Of a DNA stretch of 64,000 bases, positions 30,635-41,600 are shown one piece after another (position 1 is the stretch's first letter; each line of letters begins with the position of its first letter). The translations under genes were made by a program, and so were the position numbers. Origin of the DNA: Crambe crambe (taxonomy: Eukaryota > Porifera > Demospongiae > Poecilosclerida > Crambeidae). The notes beneath the pieces are model-generated. The model did no database searches. It was not told the origin of the DNA and saw only the letters and a program-made list of their open reading frames with translations. The stretch is taken from positions 558,001 to 622,000 of the forward strand of contig OZ004587.1 of the NCBI GenBank assembly GCA_963924555.1. Reading direction: 5' to 3'.

Positions 30635-30717
30635 ATAATTATGTAATTGGTTATTCATTATGTACTTATTAATTTTTGTGACGAGAACTTTTTTCGACTA
30701 TTAAATATGTTTTCTAT
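30635..30717. repeat. 83-bp inverted copy of ankyrin 3' flanking DNA
   Basis: 30,635-30,717 is the exact or near-exact reverse complement of 29,597-29,679, the 3' flank of ankyrin copy 3a. It lies at the joint between copies 3a and 3b. The stretch begins ataattatgtaattggttat in the plus orientation. Confidence 0.88.
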
Positions 30718-31798
30718 GTTGACACATAGAGTTGCAGTTTTTATTTTCGATTAGGTAGCAGATGATGGAGAGGTGTCCATTGGTGGCTGCCATGTGAAGA
30801 GGTGTGACATTATTGTCATCCAGACAGTTGGGATCACAGCCATGCCTCTGAACCAAGTTGATGACGAGGTGGAGGTGACCCTCTTGAGAAGCATCATGGA
30901 GTGGTCGTCTTCCTTGCCAACCAGGAACATCAGGACTGCAATGCATGACATTTATTAAATAGTCTACTACATCACTATGTCCATTACGGGCTGCATCGTG
31001 AAGTGGTGTGTTGCTTCTATTGTTTGAACTGAGTGGATCACACTTTCTCTCTTCACATAAATACTTGACAGTAGATAAGTGTCCTTCCTGTGCAGCGAGA
31101 TGTAGGGGGGTGACTTGATCGTTGTCTCTACTGGCAGGGTGACAGCCACACTCCATTATCAAGAACTTGACAATGGACAAGTGACCCTTCTGGGCAGCCA
31201 TAAAGAGAGGTCCTCTATCATCCACACCACTAGGGAGGTTGGGGTCGCATCGACAGTCTTTGATCAGATACTTTACGATATCGATGTGCCCCCTCAGCGC
31301 TGCCACGTGTATGGGAGTGGTCTTGTATGAGGTGGAGTCTGAAAATATGTCCTGAATGGACATGTACTGAAGCATCTTCTCCATCAAATACTTTACAGTT
31401 TTCAAATTTCCACCGTTGCAGGCTCTATGTAGAGATGAGGCACCTTCTTCGTCCTGGTGGAGCGGATCCATTTGATGATTTTCTACCAAATACTCGACTG
31501 TCGAGAGATGCCCTGCTTGAGCTGCTCTGTGGAGAGGTGTAGTTCCCTGCCACCCTGAAGGTGCAGGGTTGCATTGAACTTGGTCGATTAGGTACTTGAG
31601 CACCTCCAGTCTGCCGTAGTCGGCTGCAACGTGCAGTACTGTATCACCATTCCTGTCCTTGGTCAAGGGATTGAGCCCCTCTGTGACGAGACGCTTGACT
31701 TGTTGTAGGTTTCCTTCTTGGGCTGCATGGTGTAGTTGTGGATTGTGCTCTGTTGTGGTGTGTGCTTGGTCTAACATGTCCAGACGTGGGTCATCCAA
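30701..31798 (-). CDS. Ankyrin-repeat protein, copy 3b, C-terminally truncated
   Basis: The frame is open from the same start region as copies 1 and 2 (first in-frame ATG at 31,775-31,777) through about nine repeats. At the 3a/3b joint it loses the last ~65 residues and ends in a new tail, NSMCQHRKHI. The truncated stack could still fold. Upstream sequence and the CCACGCCC block are conserved, so transcription is possible. Differences from copies 1 and 2 again sit in xxGH positions (AAQEGH, AARNGH, AATNGH). Confidence 0.7.
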   Translation of the reverse strand: MDDPRLDMLDQAHTTTEHNPQLHHAAQEGNLQQVKRLVTEGLNPLTKDRNGDTVLHVAADYGRLEVLKYLIDQVQCNPAPSGWQGTTPLHRAAQAGHLSTVEYLVENHQMDPLHQDEEGASSLHRACNGGNLKTVKYLMEKMLQYMSIQDIFSDSTSYKTTPIHVAALRGHIDIVKYLIKDCRCDPNLPSGVDDRGPLFMAAQKGHLSIVKFLIMECGCHPASRDNDQVTPLHLAAQEGHLSTVKYLCEERKCDPLSSNNRSNTPLHDAARNGHSDVVDYLINVMHCSPDVPGWQGRRPLHDASQEGHLHLVINLVQRHGCDPNCLDDNNVTPLHMAATNGHLSIICYLIENKNCNSMCQHRKHI

Positions 31799-31954
31799 GT
31801 CTCTCCCTCTGTTGTCCTGTGACGTGAGGGAAGGAAAATGTGACTGTAGTAGTAATAATTGTGGTTTTGTGTTTAGTTATAATGTGTAAGTTCATTCTTT
31901 GTCTGATTTATCTATGATGGATTGTAGCGGGGTTATTTGAATGCACACTGCGCG

Positions 31955-32130
31955 CGTAAGCGCGCGGAAAAATTTTGGTGAAGACCACGCCCACTTCCGG
32001 TTGACAACACGCCCACTTCCGGTTGACCTGGGCAAACCGAGCGCGCTTTTGAAGACCACGCCCACTTTCGATTAATCTAGGGCAAACCAAGCCCACTTTG
32101 AAGACCACGCCCACTTCCGATTCAAATCAC
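31955..32130. promoter_or_regulatory. CCACGCCCAC-rich block upstream of ankyrin copy 3b
   Basis: This version is expanded, with about five units of gaccacgcccacttcc/tttcgatt. It is the counterpart of 5,555-5,670. Confidence 0.4.
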
Positions 32131-32599
32131 CCACGCTCGTTAATGAAAGGTAAAAAAAATTATGCTAAATAAAAAAGCCATGTAGGGTTAGTCTGTACTT
32201 TAACAGTTTCTGTCAACAAAAATCAAAATAATGCTGCCTTCAATAATCCCTACATCACTGCCTCCCACCAAGCTGCTTTGAACGAACATTTTCTATTCCA
32301 ACCAACAAATCTGAGTTTTAAAGTGTGGATGTTATACCAAGGATAAAATGACTCCATCAACCTTGCAAGACCTTTCATCTGCAAGTGAATCGTCTTCTGG
32401 AAATTCTACAGTCTGTTTTCATTTGACATTCCCCTCTACCCTTCAATCAAACAGATGCTCAGGTAAGAAAATCGTACAGTGATCTCTTTTCCCTTTCAGT
32501 ATAGAGAAACATTTTTTTTATAGTATAATACTACTCTCACTATACTGACGTATTCCAATTACTGCCAAATACATTATTAACCATATAATTATACCCTTC

Positions 32600-33345
32600 A
32601 AATATTATGTAGGACCTACTAGCAACCCACAAAATTATTCTCTACGAGATCCTCCTCTGGTTTCTAACTCTTTAGCTGCAATGTATGGCAGCTTAACACA
32701 AGATCCTCCTCAATTTCTAGTTCCTTACATCAACGTTTATTGGCTTCTCCTTCGCCTTCCAATCATAGCACCCCACTATTACAAGAACATCCGGTGAACT
32801 CTTCACATCCATCAATATCTCCCACACTGGCTTCTTCGGTGAGTTCTTCAGGTCCAACCCATCCTCAGATATCTCCCACACTGGTGAGCTCTCCACCCAC
32901 GCTTGCTTCTTCTTCAGGTCCAACCCTTTCTCAGATATCTCTCACACTAGCTTCTTCAGTGAGCTCTTTACATCCAACCCTTCCTCAGATATCTCCCACT
33001 GGCTTCTCCTATAGTAAACCCGTTAGTGCCCGCTGGGTTAATCCCAGAGGACCTCTCTGATATTCTTGCTGCCCCACTAGAAGATGCAGCTATTTCAAAG
33101 AAATTTACTAAAAGAATTACAGGAGTTAGAGCTCTAACTGCAGATGACTTTTCTGAAATGCTGTTAGAAGAGAGAAAGAAAAAAAAGAAGAGGCTGAAAA
33201 ATTGAAGTAAAATAAGAAAGAAGAAAGGGAAGAAAGGAGGCAAAGAAGAAAGAAATGGAAGAAAAGAAGAAAGAAAGGAAGCAGAGAGAGAAAAGAACGC
33301 AAAACGCAAACGGAGCACTCTGTGACAAGGCTGTTGTGTAGTGAT
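32600..33345 (+). pseudogene. Pogo/Tigger-like transposase tail, copy 3
   Basis: This has the same segment as copies 1 and 2. A short deletion (ISPTLASPIV to ISPTGFSYS) shifts the frame near 32,998, and the Lys/Glu-rich part is shortened. Broken. Confidence 0.45.
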
Positions 33346-33529
33346 GATGAAGACCCTCCACCTATACAAAGTCCTTCTACATCTCACATGACATCTGCAA
33401 AAGATACCAGTGAGTCTGACCCGGGAGCAAACATCCGACCTAGTTGAAGTACACATCTTCCTACATGTTTTAAGGATGAAAGTGATGTGCATTGTGTCAT
33501 CGTAATGAGCCTGAAGGTCTGGCAGCAAG

Positions 33530-33760
33530 TATCGTCTTTTGAGTCGATCGTGACGAGTGTGGCTGCTGGGTACATAATTCTGCTCAAGCTCCATATAGCT
33601 TAACAGCCAGTGTAGTTATTACTTGTTTAATTGTTTGATCACCCTGATGAAGGCTAGAGTATTCTGGTCGAAACGTTGGTGGTTTGTTTCATAAGCTAAT
33701 TTTATGAGAACTAATTCAATTGAATATGTTTATTGTTTATTAGTTAAAAATAATAAATTG
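33530..33760. repeat. CCTGATGAAGGC...CGAAACGTTGG repeat block, copy 3
   Basis: This is nearly identical to 7,080-7,290. It is followed by the ggcgataataagattatcgcc palindromic stretch. Confidence 0.35.
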
Positions 33761-33939
33761 GCGATAATAAGATTATCGCCAAGGGCTGGGCGATAATTGG
33801 ACAATATCGCCAGTCCTGGTGTCACTAGTGCACTTATAATTCAAACAAACAAAGATAGAAAATTGTAAAGGTATAGCTAGTTTAATTTCATTTATCATTT
33901 GAATAATTATTATTTCTATTAAAAAAGAAAAATGTTCTT

Positions 33940-34120
33940 GGTCTCGATCTTCATCCTTCAGTGTAGATGGAGGAATCCTAATGGTACTAGCAACCTTACC
34001 TGTGCTCATAGTTTCATCCCTAACTACCATGCGACTCATCAGATTATGCCTTCGACTTCTTGGGCCTGTTGGACTGTAAAGGTTTTCCTTTCCCACACTT
34101 TGACTGCTGCCTCAACCTTT
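33940..34120 (-). pseudogene. Pogo-type helix-turn-helix remnant, copy 3
   Basis: The frame reads NLYSPTGPRSRRHNLMSRMV, then a helix-turn-helix ending KVASTIRIPPSTLKDED. It matches 7,440-7,634 with small indels. Confidence 0.4.
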
Positions 34121-34750
34121 CTATTCCTCATGCTGACATCACCTCTGAGCTAGAAACTACAAGCCACGAAACTAAACATTCAAAACTGAATAGGAACAGA
34201 ACAGAACAGCTGCACTTCCCAGCAAGCACACGACACTTAATAATAAAATTAATGATACACTTGCATTTGTGACAGACAATAGATAGCTGACAATATAGTA
34301 GGTAGTGGGTGATGAAAATGAATGATGAATGATGCTAGGCAGAAAGAAACTGACTCATGATTTTTTCTATAATTATAATAATTATTTGCTTTCATGGAGT
34401 GATACCCCCATGAAAGCTATACGTATGTCCCCTTGCCACTCTGTTTTTTGAATTCAATACTGGACTAAATACTAACATTATTCAAAGCTATTTTCAAACA
34501 AATCTACGAGGAACAATTGCAATGGGAACTTGTCTGCACTAGCTATGACTGATGATCCACAAAAGATGAAATCTTTCCAACGGCAGATTAATTTATCATG
34601 ACAGTAGCAAGAATTCAACATAAAAAAGAAAAGCTGCTAAGTTTGATGACAGTGAAACTAGGCAGCTATTTTGAGTGAGACATTTTGAAGAGTCCAACTA
34701 TGATTATACCAGTCAAATAAAAAGACCCACTAAATTTAGTTCCCACTCTG

Positions 34751-37040
34751 TCATTTGCTCCTTACCTTGGACTCATCGGAGATGTCAGTCCCCAGTCCTG
34801 AAGTTACTATGCTTTCACCATATGTTGAACGAGTGGCCACACTTGTTCCAGTCACGTCACTGATCGTACCAAATGCTGAGTCAGCATCATCATCACCACC
34901 CTTGAATTGAAGGGCAGCCACCAGAGAGAGGGTAGGGGAGGGAGGATCTGGGCAGGGAGAAAGAAAATATTTAATAATTTTTTACTGGATTGTCACTGTT
35001 CATACTTGTGTCTGAACTGTCACTGTTTTCACCTTCACTTTCAGTAACTTCAACAGTGAGATCTGCAACATCAAATAAATACTTCATGCATATACTTTGT
35101 CTACAAATAGAGTTGCCATAGCTAAAGGCACATACAAGAACTGATTTCTCGTCGAGGCCACTACAAGAACTGATTTCTCATCCTCTAGCTATCAGTATAC
35201 CTGATGTGCCCTTTTTTGTTGCCTCTTCATGTTCGACCATTTCTTCTGATGGAGATACAAGGTTCAATGTTTGTTCTCCATAGGTGATGCTGAGGACTCC
35301 CATGTTCCTCAGAGCTTGTTTCTCTTCTCTGGTTAGCTTCTTAATCATCTCGTCTGCACTGGGCAAGGCTCTGAATGTCAGTTGGACACAACCGGGATCT
35401 GTTTTCAGCAATCTTAATTTGTAAGAGCCTATAGCTGAGTTGAGACGAGAACAAAGCTTCTTCAATTCACCGACTGTCATGGCTTCAAAGTTACATTCCT
35501 CTATTTTGAACACAACAACTTTTCCATTTTTCCCCTCATCCTCAAAGACGTTACTAGGACACTCGCATATTCTGCGTCTTGCATACTTTTCGAAACTTGC
35601 TATGTAATCTTTCAGCAACACTTTGAGATGATGTTGCTCATCTTCGAAGAGACAAAGGATGAGTAACTCGATTAGATTGTAGTCAAAAAATGACCAATGC
35701 TTCTCTGCTTCATCAAGTAATTTATCAATCGTATCACAATCTTTAAATATCTCACGATATTTATGATTTTTTCTCATAATGATGCGTATGATCTCTTTAG
35801 CTGTTATTTCTGATCTTATCAAGGCTCTCCTTAGCCGAAACTCAAGAGTTATGAAGTCATTTTTGATACTTGAAGTATCTTCTTTCAGACGATGGATGAG
35901 ATTGGTTCTTTCATGTTCAGGCATGTCTTTAGATAGATATGGAAAGAGAGCCTTAACATCTGCAGAGATACCAGTTAGTAATTACATGCACCAACCTCCT
36001 ATAGCTAAAGGAGTCATGAAGCTGTACATATACACTTCATCTAACTTACCTGCCGAACTTGTGTTTGTCTCTGTTGGACAGTTGGAATCTGATGATTGTG
36101 TACCTACGTACGAAAAATTATAATTTAGCTACATAAAATTTAATGTCACATTGAAATTTTCTGTCATGCGTTCTAAAATTAATTCCGGCAGGATTAAAAA
36201 GCAAACAAAATATGGGTTCATAATAGATAGTAAGAAAACATGAATGCAGTCAATACCCATATTTTTGAACTCCAAGTATTTAGTATAGTTACATAGTTAC
36301 CTGTTTGACCAGTCTCACAATACTTTTTCTCAATAGCCTCTGATAAAGAAGAGAATTTGATAAGTGGTGCCTTGAGAGCTGTGGCAAGGTTTTTCCATGT
36401 ACATGCAGAGCCTTGACCCATCAACCAATTCAGAATGACTTGATTGAAACACTCTGTTGGGTCATTGTTGAACTTGGTCCTAATGGCTTCAAGGTCTGAA
36501 GGATCTAGTTCCAACTCCACTCCTAGGTGGTACCACTTAATGTAGGCACCCCAGATAGAGTTCCTTACTGCCTTCAGGTCCTTAACAACTAACAGAGCTA
36601 CAACAAAAAAAGATCAGTTGCTATGGATTATCAATATTAATACTACAGCCAGCAGTTATCAGTGGAGGAAATGGAAGACCTTCAGGACTGAATATAATAT
36701 TTTGCTAAGAATCTCCAAATTGAAAATTGTTCAATGCCTAGTGACGCTATAAGGCTAGACATGCCCCTTAATAATTAATGGCAATAACCGGATAAGAAAG
36801 TTCTGGTAATCACAAATATGTTGAGCATGCACATCATATAGGAGAGGATTCTTCAACTGGGAAGCTTGGGGGAGAAAAATCCCCGCCCCAAGAAAATAAA
36901 GCAACTTTTATCCGAAGCTGGAGTTCTTGCCAACTTTCTTGAGAAACATCTGCATAATTCAGTGCCACTCTAGCATACCTACCTTTCCTGTAGCTGTGAA
37001 CATAAAGGTAGTTACAGTAGCTATGCAGTGCATGGTACAT
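34751..37040 (-). CDS. Death-domain protein, copy 3 (spliced, intact)
   Basis: Exons are 36,814-36,987 (or from an ATG at 37,040), 36,301-36,597, 36,050-36,103, 35,201-35,959, 35,006-35,062 and 34,751-34,947, with the same phases as copy 1. The death-domain exon keeps LELDPSDLEAIRTKF, DPTECFNQVILNWLMGQ and TWKNLATALKAP. In the long exon the first ~70 residues have diverged strongly from copy 1 (MPEHERTNLIHRLKEDTSSI, then IKNDFITLEFRLRRA). The following ~170 residues are almost identical (HWSFFDYNLIELLI, KIEECNFEAMTV). The tail ends DISDESKVRSK. It is likely a cytosolic signalling adaptor (inference from the death domain). Confidence 0.78.
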
Positions 37041-37559
37041 AATTCAGTTAGCTGTTAAATTTTAGCTAGTGCGCATGCTCCATATAAGTTATTTCCGGTT
37101 CCGGTTAAGAATGTAGCACTTAGATGGCTAGACTTACTCTTTGGACCAGGATTCATCTTGATATCACGAGTTTCAAGAAGGAGGGGAGAACCATGTATCT
37201 GTGCAAAGGACAGGTTGAGGGTGGCCGCCAGTGACCAGATGAACTTGGAAGTGGAAGGTGTCTTTATGGAGTGGGGGAAGAAAGAGCACTGATCAAGAGA
37301 TAAAGTGTCTGGATGAGGAAGGACACTCTACGTAGTCTAGTGCCTTATTAAATGACTACAGCTATTAAAGAGATCGAGAGAGTGGCTGAAAGCTGGAGAA
37401 GATCGGTATGAGTCCCAACCCCTGAACGATGCAGTCAAATTCGGGCGGTATACACACACTAGGTTTGATCTAGTGCTACGTACAAAGTAGACTGTAAACT
37501 TTAACGAGCTATGGCTACACTTCAACGGAAATCTTGGGTGTGGGTACGAGGGGTGTGGC

Positions 37560-37640
37560 TGGGATAAACATATCTCAAGCGCATGCGCAATTAATTAGTA
37601 ATGCTCTACTCATAATTATCATGAATAATTAGTCCATGGA
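37560..37640. promoter_or_regulatory. NRF-1-like promoter element, unit 3
   Basis: GCGCATGCGC lies at 37,579-37,588, in the same context as 11,081 and 18,778. Confidence 0.45.
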
Positions 37641-38369
37641 GATCGGACTTGAGAGAGTCCACACACCAGTGAGTCAAGAATAAGATACCTATAGCTAAAG
37701 TCTGTAATTATACGTTTCACATGTTCTCTGCCAACAATCTCTGCTGTTCTTTGTTGCTAGACTGTTCCATTTCTCCACCATCTTTTGAAGCACACACTTT
37801 TTCCATCACCATGGTGAGTGAAAACCAGTTCTTTTGGATGATCTTGCAAGACTGAAGACTCCTTTATTCTGTCCTGCTCACTTCCTTCAAAATCTTCACT
37901 AGTTAATGCTCTTATGTAACCACTTATTCCCTTCAGTCTGCATCATAATCAGTGGAACATAACAGGGCTACAGGGGAACAGGAGTCGCTGCACATGCCTT
38001 TGTCTTACTTCGGCCTCTCCAAAGGACCTCAAGCTTCTTTTTCAACATCACATCCACTAGGTATTTGGAACAGTTTCATTAGAGAACTGGCATGATGTTA
38101 TTCAATCACTTGGAACACACACATTTGATTTGTAGTGGGAGAAGATAGTTGTGGTACTGTTAGGAGGTGACCTGATCCTTCCCATCATCTTCGTTTGTGT
38201 CCTCCAAGTACAAGCAGTGGAAGAGAAAGAGACACTCCTTTGCTCCTCCAGCAACAATGTATGCTTGATGATGAGGAGAGGATCTAGGAGAGTCTTTAGA
38301 ACAGTGACAGATAGAGAGTAACTTTACAAATCCAATTATTCCAGCAGTCAACAAGTACTTTACGATCAT

Positions 38370-38687
38370 TCAAGCTCCAGCCAAGGAAGGAAAGGCAATT
38401 TGTGTTGGAAGAAGTCCAGCAACCAAGTAAGCATGTGACATCAGATCTAGTTAACTACTACAATCATAGAAAATGAAAATAGGTCATAATACATCTACAA
38501 ACAACCATGAAAGATTTTCAAGAGAAAGAAACCTTTATAATTAACCTCTAAACCACTAATACTTTCTCCAACAAAACAAACACCAAAAAAGCATCACTAC
38601 AATAATTATTACTAGCAGTTCCAAAAAGAAAGAGTATTTAGTTAATAATACAAGGATAGTCTATAATGTTGAGGGGATGGGTGTGGC
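38370..38687. other. Talin 3' flank
   Basis: This is the sequence immediately downstream of the talin stop, shared with units 1 and 2. No polyadenylation signal stands out beyond AT-rich runs. Confidence 0.45.
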
Positions 38688-41600
38688 TTAGTGCTTGGCT
38701 CTCTCCTTTCGGATCTTGTACAACTGCTCCTTGGCCTGTTCCAGCTCTCGCTGCATTTTAGCCATCCTTTCCTGCACCTCCAGCTCCTTTCGGAAATCCT
38801 CCATCACACGTCCCTTCACCTGAACCAAGGATATCTTAGTTCACTAGCTGATCGGTTGGTAAAGGGTCATCAGGATGAACTTAATGAGGGTATACCCCCT
38901 CTAATTAAGGGTGGACTATCAGAGCCAGTAGTTCTAATGTATGCATACCTTGATCTTAGTAGCATCTTCGTCAGTTACATTGGCAGAAGCTTGCTGAGCA
39001 GCTTTCACTAATGTTTCAGTGGCCTTCTTCACAGCTGCACCAGCCATCTACAGTATAAACACATTGTTTCAAACACATGGGACACGGAAAAAGCTGCTAC
39101 TTTATAAGCTTTAAAGGGATGGGGATTCAATAGCAAAGTTGTGTCTACCCCTTGCAACCACTTTTCCAATATCAAATTATTTCATGAAGTTCCTGAGGGC
39201 ATTTTACTGGATACATTTTAAGCTTCAATGGCTTGCTTATTTTCAGACTTAGAAACAGCTGAATTTTCTTTATAAGAAATTCTTGTTATGGTAAGGGGTC
39301 ATCAAACGAGTGTTACTCTTACCACTCATGCTTGTACTGTACAAGATTGTGTTGTGAGTATGTACCTGTAATCTCCTATTGTTCTCTGAACGAGCATCAG
39401 CCTTCACCTGACAGGCAATGAGCAGCTGAGCAGTAGAGGAGGCCACGGCCTTAGCTGCCACTACCAGTTTCTCCTCCTTAGCCTGACCTTGCACCACTCC
39501 ATTGGCAGCTTCACACAGATTGCTCGTAGCACTGGCAACCAGCTTAGCCTGCACACACAAAAACAGTTCTCAATCACACCAATTGATAACTTTGGAGTAT
39601 CTGCATGCATAATAAGAGTCTGCATAGTCACAACTACACCAACCAACCAGTAATAACTCATTCTTCACTATCAATTTTATCAAAAGTAGTGCCATGAATT
39701 TTTAACTCTTAGCTACTCACAGCCGAGACGAGTCCTTCACTCCATTGGCCATCCTCTGATTTGGGGTTGGAGCTGAGCTTGCCCTGAGCCACCAGTTCCC
39801 TCTGAGCTGCAGTGGCTGACCTCACCAGAGCACTAGTAGCACCTGCGATATTCTTAGCCGCTTCAAGAATCTGTTCCTCAAAGTTGAGATCTTCATCTGC
39901 ATGCTACGATACAGGGGGAAAAATAAATAAAAATTAATAAAGAAAATAATAACATATTTTCCTTACAGCTTTCTCTCTTGGTTTCAGTTCGGCCAGTTTC
40001 TTAGCAGCTGCTTCGATGGAGGCAGCAGCCTGTAGCAGCTCAGTCTCAGCTATGACATTGGGATCCTTCGAGTCTACCCAGTCAGCTAAAGTGCACACAT
40101 CAGCAAAAATAAACCTTGCATCCTAAATTTTTATACGTTCGTACCTCTGATGGCTTCAGCAGCTTGGACTACTTCTCCAACACAGTTTGCCACCTCCTTG
40201 GAGAACTTGGCCAGTTGTGCTTTCTTCTCTGGAGTGGGCTTCATCACAATCTGGTGGATAAGTTCCAGCAAAGCCTTGAACGCCTGAGCACAATCCTTCC
40301 CAGCACTCAGAATCCTGTATCAAATCAAAGTGCAGTACATTTTAGCTGGCAAAACTGTGTATTCTATATCACTATGTGCACAACATTGTTGAGGAGTGTT
40401 GCCTAGCACCTGTAACTTTTATGTTGAACATACATACGTACCTGTCTCTATCATCAGGACTGCCAGCCTGGATGGAGGCAGCTTTGCATGTCTTGAGTAG
40501 CTCCCCTACGGCCTTGCGGCCCAAGTTGGCACAGGCTGACACGTCCACTTGCTTGCAAGAGTTGCCAGCTGCCACAGCCTTAGCTGAAGCCAGTGTGATG
40601 CCCTGTGGAGGACATAATATCAGTACAGTGGAGTGTCAAAGATGAACCAAGTATATTAACTATTATGGAGTCCATATCTAGATTTCTTTCATACCTTTGT
40701 GCTACGTATGAGATCTTCAGGGGTGGCATCAGAAGCTGGAGGGTCACTGGAGTCATACTTCTCCAACTCGGCATCAATGGCGTCAATCGTATTCTCCAGG
40801 GATCTCACTCCCTTGCCAGCCTCTTCCTCCACATTCTTCACTGTCTTCAACAGAGAAGAAACTTTGGCGACCATAACCTAGGGAAAACAAGGATTCCAAT
40901 TAATGCCCACCCATTCCAAATAAAGCACACCTTTATTTTAATCAAACCAACCTTAGCAGATGTCTTTAGTTTGTCCATGGCAGGGTCCTGGACACTCTTT
41001 CCTGAGGCAGTACGAGTGGCACCTATCAGATCTCCTAAAGCATTGGCCACATCCTTGGCAGCAGTCAGCAGTAACAACTGCAGCAAGGACACATTTTAAA
41101 ATAAATACACTAACAGATAAACCAACACAAGTTGCCTAAATACAAGAACACATACTGAACAGCTATGAAAAAAATAGGGGGAAAGTCCTCCATTTATTAT
41201 TATTTTCCATAGAACTTGGGTATCATAGAGACCTGTGCTTCCATGTCATCAGATCCAAGAGCAGCAGCTCCCAGTTTGACATGCTCAGCTTCCTTGGTGA
41301 TAGTCTTGATGGCATTGGTGGCCGCCTCAGCCAGCATTTCCTGTGTTCCTCCAGCACTGCTCACCAGCTTCTTGGTGTCGTCCACGAGCACCTTAGCTGT
41401 CTCAAGAATACTGACACGATACTCAGAAAAGCTACATAAAGGAAAATTATAGAAGCATGAAATCCACTTCAAAATGCAGAACTTCTATATATATCATCAG
41501 GACATATTTCAGTGTCCCACTTCAAACTAGTCATTTTCCAACCACTTTAAGGATGTTGCTAACCAGTTTCAGTGTTTCATATGGTGTGTACTCACTTGGC

